Positions 1 through 8,811 of a DNA stretch of 36,969 nt are shown here, piece by piece. Numbering within the stretch: position 1 is the stretch's first letter; the number at the start of each line of letters is the position of its first letter. The DNA comes from Anaerolineae bacterium. Its GTDB lineage: Bacteria; Chloroflexota; Anaerolineae; Anaerolineales; Villigracilaceae. The notes beneath the pieces were generated by a model. It was given only the letters and a program-made list of their open reading frames with translations. It was not told the origin of the DNA and ran no database searches. The stretch spans positions 1 through 36,969 of the forward strand of contig JAFLCF010000018.1 of NCBI GenBank assembly GCA_017303735.1. The letters are read 5' to 3'. The position numbers and the translations under genes are program-made.

Positions 1-6
1 GATAAC

Positions 7-39
7 CCGACCCGATATTCGAACGGGCGGCTTTCTTTT
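7..39 (+). terminator. Rho-independent terminator of a gene upstream of the window
   Basis: Seven base pairs form between CCG/CCCG (7-14, one bulged A at 10) and CGGG/CGG (24-30), with a 9-nt loop. The hairpin is followed by a pyrimidine-rich CTTTCTTTT tract. This is the expected end of a + strand gene lying to the left of the window. On the opposite strand the loop resembles a tRNA T-loop, but no acceptor or anticodon arm accompanies it. Confidence 0.45.
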
Positions 40-70
40 GGAATTCCTATGTACATAATGGTACCTCCAT

Positions 71-107
71 AAAAAGACCCTAGAGGCATCCAAATCCTTT
101 AGGGTCT
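71..107 (-). terminator. Rho-independent terminator of argF-rocD
   Basis: The arms at 75-86 and 96-107 pair over 12 positions (outer part AGACCCTA/TAGGGTCT, one G-U pair). On the minus strand the stem is followed by a T run (AAAAA at 71-75 on the + strand). It lies just past the rocD stop codon. Confidence 0.85.
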
Positions 108-115
108 GGTTTTGA

Positions 116-1318
116 TTACGACATATTGAGCGTTTCACGAATGGCTGGAAGCGCCCAATCTATTGTTTCTTTATCGATCACCAAAGGCGGCGCAAAGCGG
201 ATGACATTATCATGCGTCTCCTTGGCAAGAATACCTTTACTCTTCAATGCTTCACAAAAACGCCGCGCCCCGCCCGCCTCTGGTTTTAGCTCCACACCGA
301 TCAACAGACCCTTGCCGCGCACTTCCTTGACGTGCGGGCTGGGAATCTCGCTCAATTGCTCAAGGAAATAAGTGCCCAACTCTGCAGAACGTTCTGCCAG
401 TTTTTCTTCGCGCAATACTTTCAATGATGCGCGCGCTACAGCCGCCGCAAGCGGATTTCCGCCAAAGGTTGAGCCGTGTTCACCGGGTTGGAAAAGCCCC
501 AGCACGGGCGTATCTGCCAACACCGCAGAGACGGGATAAAAGCCGCCAGCCAGAGCCTTGCCGACGATGGTAATGTCCGCGTGGACGTTTTCATGATAGG
601 CAGCGAACAATTTCCCCGTCCGGCACAGACCCGTTTGAATTTCATCCGCAATAAACAGAACATTATTTTTCTTGCAAATCTCTGAAACCTTTTTCAAATA
701 TCCAGCTGGTGGAATGATCACACCTGCCTCACCTTGGATCGGCTCCAACAAGACCGCTGCCGTGTTCGGCGTGATCGCCTTTTCAACAGCCTCGGCATTG
801 CCATATTCCACAACCACAAACCCCGGTGTAAATGGACCGAAGTCATCGCGATAGGATGGCTCTGTAGAAAATGAAATAATGGTGACCGTACGCCCGTGGA
901 AGTTATTCCCCGCCACGATGATCTCTGCCTGATGGCGCGGCACCTTCTTGACAACATACGCCCACTTACGTGCCAGCTTAACCGCCGTCTCAACGGCTTC
1001 TGCACCGCTATTCATCGGCAGAGACATTTGGTAGCCGGTCATTTCGGAAAGTTCTTTATACAACATGGGCAACTGGTCATTTCGAAATGCCCGCGAGGTC
1101 AGCGTGACCTTCTTCGCCTGTTCCAACATGGCGTTCAAAATTTCAGGATGAACATGCCCTTGATTAACCGCAGAGTATGCAGAAAGACAATCGAGATACT
1201 TGCGCCCGTCCACATCATGAACCCACACCCCTTCCGCTTTTTCGATGACGACATCTAATGGATGGTAATTATGCGCCCCATATTTTTCTTCGATTTCGAT
1301 AAAGTCTTGTGTATTCAT
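116..1318 (-). CDS. rocD: Ornithine aminotransferase
   Basis: This PLP-dependent enzyme moves the delta-amino group of ornithine to 2-oxoglutarate, giving glutamate-5-semialdehyde and glutamate, and acts in the cytoplasm. The 400-residue product has the usual length for RocD. Visible fold-type I features are NSGAEA near residue 103, which contacts PLP phosphate, the IADE motif with Asp225 that pairs with the PLP ring nitrogen, and the Schiff-base lysine Lys254 in VGKALAGGF. The N-terminus ([11 protein letters not shown]) is characteristic of ornithine rather than acetylornithine aminotransferases. An ATG start is preceded by GGAGA. The gene sits 47 bp downstream of argF on the same strand, so the two probably form one transcript that consumes or balances ornithine. 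Family-level identification is firm. The physiological direction (arginine breakdown or proline/glutamate synthesis) is inferred. Confidence 0.95.
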   Translation of the reverse strand: MNTQDFIEIEEKYGAHNYHPLDVVIEKAEGVWVHDVDGRKYLDCLSAYSAVNQGHVHPEILNAMLEQAKKVTLTSRAFRNDQLPMLYKELSEMTGYQMSLPMNSGAEAVETAVKLARKWAYVVKKVPRHQAEIIVAGNNFHGRTVTIISFSTEPSYRDDFGPFTPGFVVVEYGNAEAVEKAITPNTAAVLLEPIQGEAGVIIPPAGYLKKVSEICKKNNVLFIADEIQTGLCRTGKLFAAYHENVHADITIVGKALAGGFYPVSAVLADTPVLGLFQPGEHGSTFGGNPLAAAVARASLKVLREEKLAERSAELGTYFLEQLSEIPSPHVKEVRGKGLLIGVELKPEAGGARRFCEALKSKGILAKETHDNVIRFAPPLVIDKETIDWALPAIRETLNMS

Positions 1319-1365
1319 AAAAAGTAAGTCTCCAGGGTGGGCTTGAATTTACGTAATACGTAACT

Positions 1366-2292
1366 CTACGCTACATCGAACAAACGCGCCAAGATCGCCT
1401 TCTGGGCGTGCAGGCGGTTATGCGCCTGCTGAAAGATCACAGACTGAGGTCCATCTGCCACTTCATCGGTTAATTCCTGGTTGCGGTGTGCTGGCAGACA
1501 ATGCATCACAATTGCATCCGGATCCGCTTCAGCGACCAGCCCGGCATTGACTTGATACGGCGGGAAGACTTTCTCACGTTTAGCAGTTTCCTCTTCCTGC
1601 CCCATGCTGGTCCAGGTATCGGTATAAATGACTTGGGCTTTCTTTACCGCCTCATGCGGGTCACGCAAAAAGGTGAGCTTGCTCTGAGATTTTAGGGCAA
1701 GTGCCTTGGCAATTTCAACTGCCTTTGCATCAAGGTCATATCCTTCCGGGCTGGCGATCGTAAAATTCCAACCCAAAAGCATCGAAACATGCATCAACGA
1801 GACCGCTACATTATTGCCATCGCCCACATAACAAACATTCAACCCCTTTGATTTTTTGCCGAACTTTTCGATAATGGTCAATGCGTCTGCCATGCCCTGA
1901 CAGGGATGGTTGTAATCGCTCAAGCCGTTCACAACAGGGATGTCTGACCATTTTGCGAGTTCGATCACATGCGCGTGGTCGAAAACACGCGCCATCAATG
2001 CATGGACGTAGCCCGAAAGCACACGCGCCACATCCGCAATCGACTCGCGTTTGCCAAGCCCGATCTCATTGGGAGAAAGATACAAGGCATCGCCACCGCA
2101 ATGACGCATGGCCATATCGAAGGATACACGTGTACGCAGGCTTGGCTTTTGAAAGACCATGCCCAATACCTTGCCCTTAAAGAGCTTTTTATTGCCTTTT
2201 TTGAAATATTCTTTTTTGAGTTTTCCAGCCAGGTCAAGCATATCCCGAATTTCATCTTTTGAATAATCCGAGATCGCGATAAAGTCTTTCAT
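1366..2292 (-). CDS. argF: Ornithine carbamoyltransferase
   Basis: The enzyme condenses ornithine with carbamoyl phosphate to give citrulline, in arginine synthesis or, run backwards, in arginine catabolism. The 308-residue length is normal. The carbamoyl-phosphate loop SLRTR lies at 51-55, HPCQ at 129-132, and the ornithine-binding signatures DTWTSMG (225-231) and HCLPAHR (264-270) are intact. These last two distinguish it from aspartate carbamoyltransferase. The start ATG is preceded by AGGAG at good spacing. It is the first gene of a leftward unit with rocD. Pairing a citrulline-forming enzyme with an ornithine aminotransferase suggests control of the ornithine pool. A catabolic ArcB role cannot be excluded from sequence alone, though no arcA or arcC is adjacent. 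Confidence 0.95.
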   Translation of the reverse strand: MKDFIAISDYSKDEIRDMLDLAGKLKKEYFKKGNKKLFKGKVLGMVFQKPSLRTRVSFDMAMRHCGGDALYLSPNEIGLGKRESIADVARVLSGYVHALMARVFDHAHVIELAKWSDIPVVNGLSDYNHPCQGMADALTIIEKFGKKSKGLNVCYVGDGNNVAVSLMHVSMLLGWNFTIASPEGYDLDAKAVEIAKALALKSQSKLTFLRDPHEAVKKAQVIYTDTWTSMGQEEETAKREKVFPPYQVNAGLVAEADPDAIVMHCLPAHRNQELTDEVADGPQSVIFQQAHNRLHAQKAILARLFDVA

Positions 2293-2331
2293 ACGTACTC
2301 CTGTTATGGGTTAATTACACTTTATTCCCAA

Positions 2332-2360
2332 AGTATATCTGTATATGTTGATTTTGTCTT
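2332..2360 (-). promoter_or_regulatory. Possible argF promoter
   Basis: On the minus strand a TATACT hexamer (2332-2337) lies 17 bp downstream of AAGACA (2355-2360), about 40 bp before the argF start. The -10 matches five of six consensus positions and the -35 four of six. It is a moderate match found by eye. Confidence 0.35.
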
Positions 2361-2402
2361 GTTCATTGCGTCATATGCTCAAAGTGACTTAAATCCGGTT
2401 GG

Positions 2403-2454
2403 GAACATAAAACGGACTGATACTCACCGGCGGGTATCAGTCCGTTTTATGTTC
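2403..2454 (-). terminator. Long perfect hairpin after the MBL gene
   Basis: A 21-bp perfect inverted repeat (2403-2423 and 2434-2454) encloses a 10-nt loop. It starts 19 bp past the stop codon of the metallo-hydrolase gene. The outer stem contains A and T runs, so it may terminate transcription in both directions, between that operon and argF. Confidence 0.75.
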
Positions 2455-2472
2455 AATAGCCAGTTTGGGAAG

Positions 2473-3372
2473 CTAGGATCGATTCTTTTTCCAGTAACGC
2501 ATCAGCCCATCTGCACTCATGGCAACGGGGTTCGAGAGCGAATAAGCGCGCACTGTGTCCTGGCTCAGGTTTTCAGCCCGGCTTTCCTCTTCCATCCACT
2601 GCGTGAATTCGTCGCGCAATTCTTCGATAGAAGGGTCACGCGTCATCACCGACTCAAGCCATTTTTCCATATCAGCGAGGGTCTTATCCAGCTTGTCCAA
2701 ATGCCAGGGCACATCCTCGTAGATCCCAAAATGAGTCGGGGCGATTCGTGAAAATTTCATCGCCTTCAAACGCGCCAAGCTTTCACGCCAACGCCCAAAA
2801 TGCAGTTCAGGCGGCGGCATGGGTGCACGCAAATATTGATAGCCGGGAATGCGCACCCCACCCACATCCCCACAAAAACAAATATCTTCAAAGGCATAGG
2901 AATAATGGTGCTCGGCATGCCCCGGTGTATGGATGGGCAAAAAGCGCAGGCTGCCGATGACGATCTCCTCCGCATCATTCGGGACCTTGAGCTGATTCTG
3001 CGCTACAGGCAGAAACTCACCCCAAAGCTGGTCCATCCGATCTCCATAAATACGGGTGGCGCTTGCAATGAGTTTCTCCGGGTTCAACAGGTGAGGCGCA
3101 CCAATAGGATGTACATAGATCTCCGCGCCCTGACGTGAAAGCCAGCCTGCCGCGCCTGCATGGTCCAGGTGAATATGCGTAAGCAGCACGTGGGTCACGT
3201 CTCGGGGAGATAAGCCCTCTGCCGCAAGACCCGCTTCGAGCGCAGAAAGAGTCGAGCCGGGTCCGCTTTCGATCAAGACGACCGCGCTTCCTTGTCGAAT
3301 TAAAAAAGAGGCGATCGCCTGAGTCTTGTTTTGAAAATTCAGATCGAGGGTGACGATACGGGTGTTTGCCAT
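2473..3372 (-). CDS. MBL-fold metallo-hydrolase
   Basis: This is a cytoplasmic metallo-beta-lactamase-fold hydrolase of 299 residues. The complete di-metal site is visible: HIHLDH at 66-71, His152 in HTPGH, Asp169 in CGDVGG and His214 in APTHFG. A C-terminal helical extension of about 75 residues follows. The substrate is unknown. The family includes glyoxalase II-like thioesterases, lactonases and phosphodiesterases, and the sequence does not decide between them. The gene starts inside the 3' end of the DUF58 gene (34-bp overlap) with AGGAA before its ATG, so it is likely translationally coupled and the third gene of the moxR operon. A long perfect hairpin closes the unit. Confidence 0.85.
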   Translation of the reverse strand: MANTRIVTLDLNFQNKTQAIASFLIRQGSAVVLIESGPGSTLSALEAGLAAEGLSPRDVTHVLLTHIHLDHAGAAGWLSRQGAEIYVHPIGAPHLLNPEKLIASATRIYGDRMDQLWGEFLPVAQNQLKVPNDAEEIVIGSLRFLPIHTPGHAEHHYSYAFEDICFCGDVGGVRIPGYQYLRAPMPPPELHFGRWRESLARLKAMKFSRIAPTHFGIYEDVPWHLDKLDKTLADMEKWLESVMTRDPSIEELRDEFTQWMEEESRAENLSQDTVRAYSLSNPVAMSADGLMRYWKKNRS

Positions 3373-4661
3373 GCACTTAATTCCTGAAGTTTGAAATTGG
3401 AAGAGATCTCGGAAAGCGCTTGCGGAAGGTCATCTCCGCACGAGACTGTGATCACAGGCACGCGTCGCTCGCGAAGAGCCGTGACCAGGTCTCCCGTGCC
3501 AGTTGGTCCTTCGAATGTTTTCGCATCCAGCAGAACAACAACTGGTGAAAGGAAACGAAGAAGCAGATCATCCACGGCTTGCAGCAGGTCGGGGCGTGTG
3601 GTCGGTGTGACGAGAATCACACTTGAGCCTTGCGGCAATAAAGCCGCCTGTGTAGCGACCAAACCGGCAAGCGAAAGGCTGCCATCCGCTTTGACAAAGG
3701 CAAGGGTTTCAAGGATCTTTGCTTCCTGTCTTTCACTGCGCTCTGCCTGAAGGACAGTATACATTTGCCCAGCACTGGCAAAGCCAACAGCGCGCCGCTG
3801 GCGAATGAAATAATGCGCGAGCGATGCCGCGATGCTAACGGAGTATTCGATGGTGGCAGACGGTAGGCTGATCTTGGGGCGCTTTACCAACAGCATGTCA
3901 TGAATGGGGTTTATCTGTTCTTCCTGCCGCTTTTGATAATGGACAGATTTTTGAGAGTCAAGATAGATCCATACTTCAGCCTGCGGGTCTTGCTCGAATT
4001 CTTTGACCATCAACCGGTTGCGCCGGACACTTGTGGGCCAGTGAATGCGCTTCATCGCATCTCCATGAACATACTCACGCACGCCTGATGCATGAGGGGT
4101 AATATCTGGGGAGCGTTGGCGAATCACCTGACCGCCGGTTAACATCCCACGTGGAGACGGGAACGAGTGGACTTCGTGGATCATCGGGAAAACGATCAAC
4201 GTTTCTTTGGGAACGATCTGTTTGCTGACAGTGAACAACCCGAACGGGTCGCCTGTAGTAATGGATGTGGGACCGAGTTGAAAACTACCTCGGCGCGTCA
4301 ACCATGTGCGGGCGGTGTAATTCCGGGTTTGTTTGCCCATCACAAGAGTGAACAGGCGTGAACCTGCCGCAAAAGGAAGTGTAGTGAGGTTAACGATCTC
4401 CACCCACGGAATGGGCAACCTGCTGCGATTGGTAAACCTGAAATTCTCTTCAAAAACGTCGCCCACATTGGCGCGTAATTCACGTGAGACCCGCTCGAAC
4501 AACAAGCCGCGAATCACCCAGCGCGTCCAGATCCATGCAGCGAGAGCCAGCAACACACTGCTGTAAAGAAAACGCGAATAGATCGCCGCGCCATTGACCA
4601 CGACACCGATCACGCCCACAACAAACATCAAGGCGACGAGGATTCGCCCAGCTTTCATCAT
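3339..4661 (-). CDS. DUF58 domain membrane protein
   Basis: The 440-residue protein has two N-terminal hydrophobic segments (about 7-24 and 31-50), a beta-rich stretch (about 60-160), and the DUF58 signature GVREYVHGDAMKRIHWPTS near residues 193-211. A von Willebrand A-like C-terminal half follows. DUF58 proteins are almost always encoded beside MoxR-type AAA+ ATPases and are thought to act with them in assembling or maturing protein complexes at the envelope. The start overlaps the moxR stop as ATGA (4658-4661), which indicates tight coupling. A second ATG follows immediately, so the exact start could be one codon later. Function beyond the MoxR partnership is not known. Confidence 0.88.
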   Translation of the reverse strand: MMKAGRILVALMFVVGVIGVVVNGAAIYSRFLYSSVLLALAAWIWTRWVIRGLLFERVSRELRANVGDVFEENFRFTNRSRLPIPWVEIVNLTTLPFAAGSRLFTLVMGKQTRNYTARTWLTRRGSFQLGPTSITTGDPFGLFTVSKQIVPKETLIVFPMIHEVHSFPSPRGMLTGGQVIRQRSPDITPHASGVREYVHGDAMKRIHWPTSVRRNRLMVKEFEQDPQAEVWIYLDSQKSVHYQKRQEEQINPIHDMLLVKRPKISLPSATIEYSVSIAASLAHYFIRQRRAVGFASAGQMYTVLQAERSERQEAKILETLAFVKADGSLSLAGLVATQAALLPQGSSVILVTPTTRPDLLQAVDDLLLRFLSPVVVLLDAKTFEGPTGTGDLVTALRERRVPVITVSCGDDLPQALSEISSNFKLQELSAWQTPVSSPSI

Positions 4662-5623
4662 TTGTCTTTTGCCGCCGCTTCGAAAGAACCGCCGGGTACA
4701 GGCGTAGAAAGGACGATCTCTTGCACGATCCGGTCTGAGCTTAAGTCGCGTAAACGAGCTGCCGCACTGACGATGATGCGATGCGCAAGAACAGCCACAG
4801 CCAGGGCTTTAATATCGTCTGGAAGCACATGGTCGCGTCCTTGCAGGGCGGCGCGGGCTTGTCCGGCGCGGGCAAGGGATAAACTTCCACGGGGGCTGGC
4901 ACCGAGGTACACATCCTGACTTTGGCGAGTGCGTGTGCTTAACTCAACGACATATCGCTTAACGGATTCAGAAATAAAAACTTGACGAACCGCTTCTGTC
5001 ATTTGCATCACATCTTCCCCGGTTGCCACTGAGGTCAGCGCATCCAACGGGTGCTGTAAGCGTTGCTCGCCCATAATGCGGATTTCATCATTGATACTTG
5101 GGTATCCCAAGCGCATCCGCAAGAGGAAGCGGTCTAACTGCGCCTCAGGGAGTGGAAAGGTCCCCTCGTATTCAATGGGGTTCTGCGTAGCAAGCACGAT
5201 GTAAGGTTTAGGCATGGGGTGGGTCACACCATCGACCGTAACCTGTCTTTCTTCCATCGCTTCGAGCAAAGCGGCTTGCGTTTTGGGCGTGGCGCGGTTG
5301 ATCTCATCCGCAAGAATTACCTGCCCAATAATGGGACCCGGACGAAATTCAAATTGGTTCTTCTGCTGGTTGTAGATGGATACCCCAGTCACATCACTCG
5401 GCAGCATATCTGGCGTGAATTGAATACGATTGAAAACACAATCCAGCGATCGTGCAAGGCTGCGAGCCAGTACCGTCTTCCCAACACCGGGCACATCTTC
5501 AATGAGGACATGTCCCTGGCACAACAAACCGATCACCGCCAGTTCTAGGACTTGCCGTTTTCCAACCATCACCTTTTCGAGATTGCCCATTACACGTTCG
5601 CCAAATGCCTTCACATCCGTCAT
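4658..5623 (-). CDS. MoxR family AAA+ ATPase
   Basis: This cytoplasmic AAA+ chaperone-like ATPase has 321 residues counted from the ATG at 5623. That start is preceded by AAGGAC at proper spacing and gives the canonical N-terminus. Walker A (GVGKT, 46-50), Walker B (ILADE, with Asp106-Glu107), the sensor-1 region (ATQNP) and the arginine-finger region (LDRFLLR) are all present. MoxR proteins use ATP to remodel or activate partner proteins, typically the DUF58/VWA proteins encoded next to them, as here. The gene leads a three-gene leftward operon (moxR, DUF58, MBL hydrolase). The open frame extends about 80 bp further upstream, but that extension overlaps intergenic sequence and lacks a ribosome site. 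Confidence 0.92.
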   Translation of the reverse strand: MTDVKAFGERVMGNLEKVMVGKRQVLELAVIGLLCQGHVLIEDVPGVGKTVLARSLARSLDCVFNRIQFTPDMLPSDVTGVSIYNQQKNQFEFRPGPIIGQVILADEINRATPKTQAALLEAMEERQVTVDGVTHPMPKPYIVLATQNPIEYEGTFPLPEAQLDRFLLRMRLGYPSINDEIRIMGEQRLQHPLDALTSVATGEDVMQMTEAVRQVFISESVKRYVVELSTRTRQSQDVYLGASPRGSLSLARAGQARAALQGRDHVLPDDIKALAVAVLAHRIIVSAAARLRDLSSDRIVQEIVLSTPVPGGSFEAAAKDK

Positions 5624-5686
5624 TGGATATTGTCCTTTCAAGGGAAGATTGTCCGATTCTATCACGCAGAAAACGATATGGACGAC

Positions 5687-5724
5687 AAAAAAATCCCGTC
5701 CCACTACTGTGGGACGGGATTTTG
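5687..5724 (-). terminator. Rho-independent terminator of hppA
   Basis: A 15-bp perfect stem (5690-5704 and 5709-5723) closes a TACT tetraloop. On the minus strand it is followed by a run of T (A run at 5687-5693 on +). It starts about 10 bp past the hppA stop and separates hppA from moxR. Confidence 0.9.
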
Positions 5725-5734
5725 ATTACATTTA

Positions 5735-8143
5735 CTACTTCTTCTTGGTGGTTTTGGTCTTCTTTTTGGGAGCTTCTTCCACTCCGACACTTGCTGTCAT
5801 ATTGGGAGCAGGAGCCTTCGAGCGCATCACAGCCCAAGCAAGCAAACCGAGCAACGCCGCAGCGATCAAGCCTGTTCCCCAATTCAAGCCCTGATACTGA
5901 ACCACGATCGGGGCAATGATCACAGCAACCAGGTTCACCACTTTGATCATCGGGTTAAGAGCTGGTCCCGCTGTATCCTTGAAGGGATCACCCACGGTAT
6001 CACCCACCACACCCGCCTTGTGGCGTTCGGAACCTTTACCGAGATTATTCTTCGGGTCTTTGGGTTCATCTTCGATCAACTTCTTGGCATTATCCCAGGC
6101 GCCGCCGGAGTTATTGAGGAAGACCGCCAACAACTGACCAGAAACGATGATGCCCGCCAGGAAACCGCCAAGGGCTTCAACACCCAGAGTCAGACCAACC
6201 ACGATGGGAGTGACAATGCCGAGCAAAGCCAGAGAAACCAATTCTTTCTGCGCCGCAGTCGTAGAAATGCTAACCGCCTGAGCATAATCTGGTTTGACCT
6301 TTCCATCCAACACGCCCAATTTGAACTGACGGCGAACTTCCAACACGATGAGGGAAGCGGCGCGAGTCACAGCCTGGATGGCGAATGAGGAGAACAACCA
6401 CGGCAACGCACCACCAATGAGCATACCCACAAAAATCTGTGGAATATCCACGCGGATACCGATTGCCTGGATCTGCTGTGCAAGGGGAACACCCAAGCTA
6501 GCCTGGGCGCGAGAAACGTCCACGAGGAAGGAACCGAAAAGTGAAACCGCCGCGATTACGGCAGAACCGATGGCAACACCCTTGGTGATGGCTTTGGTCG
6601 TATTACCGACTGCATCCAAGTCAGCCATGATCTGCTGCGCGTCCTTGGTCGCCTTGTCCGTTTTGCCAGACCAAGCCATCTCGCCAATGCCGTTGGCATT
6701 ATCCGAGATCGGACCAAAGGAGTCCATCGCTACGTTGTTACCCGTCAGAGTCAACATACCGATACCAGTCATCGCCACACCATAAAGAATGAAAGTCGCT
6801 CTATCTGCGCCTTCCAGCCCGGGGATGGTTCCAAAAATAAAGATGGAAGCGATAATGGTCAAGGCAATGACGAGAACAGACCATACCGAAGACTCAAAGC
6901 CAACGGTGATGCCGTTCAAGATCAAGGTCGCGGGACCTGTATCGGCAGATTTTTTAATATCGTTCACAGGTGAAGCGTGCGTACCCGTGAAGTATTCGGT
7001 CAGGCGGTCGATCAAAATTGCAAGCAACACACCCACACCGACTGCAGTCGGCAAACGCCACCAACCACCGTACGCTGCAAACCCATCGACTGCCAAGTCT
7101 TCCAGTCCATGCATGTAAGCAAAACCGGCGAGAAAGAATAACGCCGCAGAAATCCATGCAGAGGTAACAAAGCCGCTAAAGATCGCTTTCATCGCATCGG
7201 CAGCTTTGCCTGTTTTACCAGCCTTAACAAAGTAGGTACCAACGATTGAAGAAAGTACACCGATACCGCGCACCATCAACGGGAAGACGATCCATTCGAG
7301 GCGACCCGTGATGTGCCAAAGTGCCAAACCGAGGATCAAGCCGGAGACCATGGTCACTTCATAGGATTCGAAGATGTCCGCTGCCATACCGGCGCAGTCA
7401 CCGACGTTATCGCCCACGAGGTCCGCGATCACAGCAGGATTGCGCGGGTCATCCTCCGGGATGCCTGCTTCGACCTTACCGACCAAGTCAGCACCGACGT
7501 CAGCAGCCTTCGTAAAGATACCACCGCCGACACGCATGAACAATGCGAGAAGTGTGCCGCCGAAGCCGAAGCCAAGCAAAGCATCTGGCGCGGCAATACC
7601 GAGGATAATGAAAATGATTGTCCCACCAAGCAAGCCGAGACCATCAGTCAACATACCAGTGATGGTTCCGGCACGGTAGGCAATACGAAGCGCATCACCA
7701 AAAGATTTCTTTGATGCGGCTGCCACACGCACATTGCCTTCGATTGCCATACGCATACCGATTTGACCGACCATCAACGAAAAGAATGAGCCCATCACAA
7801 ACGCCACGGCTCGCGCAATACCGATGATGACCTGGACTTGAGCTTCACTTTGACCCGCAAAGCGTTCCAACGCTTCAGGGGTGGGCGGAACAACATAGAC
7901 AGATGCGAATAGCGCAATGGTCAAAATTACGATCAAGGGCATGATGGAGCGAAATTGCTTTTGCAAATAGGCATTCGCGCCATCCTTGATTGCATTCCAA
8001 ACTTCCTGCATTTTTTCGGTGCCTTTGTCTTCGCGCAGGATCTGGGAACGCAAAAAGACCGCGTATCCGAGCCCCAGCCATGCAATAGCAAAGACGGCCC
8101 AAATCGCGGTCTGTTCAAAATTGGTTAATCCCATTGTGAACAT
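5735..8143 (-). CDS. hppA: K+-independent proton-pumping membrane pyrophosphatase
   Basis: This integral membrane enzyme couples pyrophosphate hydrolysis to H+ export. The 802 residues include about 16 hydrophobic segments and all substrate motifs: GADLVGKVEAG near 217-227, DDPRNPAVIADLVGDNVGD at 231-249, and the C-terminal GDTVGDPFKDTAGPALNP block. In GNTTKAITKG the Lys517 and Thr520 positions mark the K+-independent class, since K+-dependent members carry Ala and Gly there. The gene has a strong divergent promoter (TTGACA-17-TAAAAT) and an AGGAGG ribosome site about 10 bp before the ATG at 8143. A second ATG lies three codons later. The C-terminus ends in a Lys/Thr-rich tail (EEAPKKKTKTTKKK) not needed for catalysis and probably cytoplasmic. 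A terminator follows. Confidence 0.96.
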   Translation of the reverse strand: MFTMGLTNFEQTAIWAVFAIAWLGLGYAVFLRSQILREDKGTEKMQEVWNAIKDGANAYLQKQFRSIMPLIVILTIALFASVYVVPPTPEALERFAGQSEAQVQVIIGIARAVAFVMGSFFSLMVGQIGMRMAIEGNVRVAAASKKSFGDALRIAYRAGTITGMLTDGLGLLGGTIIFIILGIAAPDALLGFGFGGTLLALFMRVGGGIFTKAADVGADLVGKVEAGIPEDDPRNPAVIADLVGDNVGDCAGMAADIFESYEVTMVSGLILGLALWHITGRLEWIVFPLMVRGIGVLSSIVGTYFVKAGKTGKAADAMKAIFSGFVTSAWISAALFFLAGFAYMHGLEDLAVDGFAAYGGWWRLPTAVGVGVLLAILIDRLTEYFTGTHASPVNDIKKSADTGPATLILNGITVGFESSVWSVLVIALTIIASIFIFGTIPGLEGADRATFILYGVAMTGIGMLTLTGNNVAMDSFGPISDNANGIGEMAWSGKTDKATKDAQQIMADLDAVGNTTKAITKGVAIGSAVIAAVSLFGSFLVDVSRAQASLGVPLAQQIQAIGIRVDIPQIFVGMLIGGALPWLFSSFAIQAVTRAASLIVLEVRRQFKLGVLDGKVKPDYAQAVSISTTAAQKELVSLALLGIVTPIVVGLTLGVEALGGFLAGIIVSGQLLAVFLNNSGGAWDNAKKLIEDEPKDPKNNLGKGSERHKAGVVGDTVGDPFKDTAGPALNPMIKVVNLVAVIIAPIVVQYQGLNWGTGLIAAALLGLLAWAVMRSKAPAPNMTASVGVEEAPKKKTKTTKKK

Positions 8144-8203
8144 GAAAAGTTACTCCTCCTACAGAGTTGATTGTATAAAGGCTCTCGCCTTTTAAGCAGA
8201 CGG

Positions 8204-8232
8204 ATTTTACAGGTGCAAGGGATTTGTGTCAA
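8204..8232 (-). promoter_or_regulatory. hppA promoter
   Basis: On the minus strand TTGACA (8227-8232) is separated by 17 bp from TAAAAT (8204-8209). The -35 is a perfect consensus match. The expected transcript has a leader of about 55 nt with a small hairpin (AAAGGC/GCCTTT, 8177-8192) before the AGGAGG site. Confidence 0.75.
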
Positions 8233-8270
8233 GAAAATGAGTATCAAATTAATTTTTTGTACTAAAAAAG

Positions 8271-8299
8271 TTGACAGTGTTGGTCAAACCTGATAACAT
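8271..8299 (+). promoter_or_regulatory. Promoter of the HesB/IscA-like gene
   Basis: TTGACA (8271-8276), a 17-bp spacer and TAACAT (8294-8299) precede the gene at 8333, which also has AAGGAG at 8321. The -35 box lies about 40 bp from that of the divergent hppA promoter. Confidence 0.65.
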
Positions 8300-8332
8300 T
8301 TATCGAAATAAAACATTTGTAAGGAGAAAAAC

Positions 8333-8743
8333 ATGCTCCAGGAAATTAGCACCCAACTTTTTACGCTCACCCCCGCTGCAAGCGAAGCGGTTAGAAATAT
8401 CCTTACGGAACGAAACCTTGATGGGTACGCTCTCCGCGTCTATGTGGCTGGCGGCGGATGCTGTGGTGTAAACTTCGGCATGGCGCTCGATAACAACTTC
8501 CGCGATGTGGATACGACCTTTGAAGCCAACGGCGTCAAGGTGGTTGTGGACGAAGTCTCCATTGATTACCTGCGTGATGCAACCGTAGACTTTGTGAACG
8601 ATCCCGTCCGCGGCGCAGGGTTTGCAGTAAACAGCCCGAACGCCAAGGGTCACAGCCACGGTGAAGGCGGATGCGCCTGCGGTTCCGGCGGCGGTGAAAG
8701 TTCCTGCGGATGCGGCGGCGGTTCTTGCGGCTGCAATAACTAA
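8333..8743 (+). CDS. HesB/IscA-like Fe-S carrier with Cys/Gly-rich tail
   Basis: Residues 1-105 match the A-type carrier fold that hands Fe-S clusters to apoproteins. The first ligand region is GGGCCG (Cys43, Cys44). Canonical IscA/ErpA/SufA proteins end shortly after a CGC motif around residue 105. Here that position reads SPNAKGHSHG and is followed by about 30 residues made almost only of Gly, Ser, His and Cys, with CAC (114-116) and two CGC motifs (125-127, 132-134). The cluster ligands may therefore have been moved into, or multiplied in, this tail, or the tail binds another metal. The gene has its own TTGACA-type promoter, an AAGGAG site and a strong terminator, so it is monocistronic. 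The carrier assignment is family-based. The tail's function is unknown. Confidence 0.85.
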   Translation: MLQEISTQLFTLTPAASEAVRNILTERNLDGYALRVYVAGGGCCGVNFGMALDNNFRDVDTTFEANGVKVVVDEVSIDYLRDATVDFVNDPVRGAGFAVNSPNAKGHSHGEGGCACGSGGGESSCGCGGGSCGCNN

Positions 8744-8760
8744 GATATTTTAAAGATTCA

Positions 8761-8795
8761 AAACTGGACAGGTGAAGAGCCTGTCCAGTTTTTAT
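8761..8795 (+). terminator. Bidirectional rho-independent terminator
   Basis: The 12-bp stem AAACTGGACAGG/CCTGTCCAGTTT (8761-8772, 8780-8791) is followed by a T tract. It sits between the convergent Fe-S carrier gene (+) and the SH3 protein gene (-, stop at 8812) and can serve both. Confidence 0.88.
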
Positions 8796-8811
8796 TTTCG
8801 GTATTGGGAAT

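Noticed and set aside
7..39. tRNA 3' half on the - strand (GTTCGAAT T-loop-like string)
   Set aside because: No acceptor, D or anticodon arm can be formed around it. The + strand hairpin followed by a pyrimidine tract is better explained as a terminator.
8144..8203. Riboswitch in the hppA leader
   Set aside because: Only a 6-bp hairpin with a TCTC loop is present. The leader is too short and simple for a known riboswitch class.
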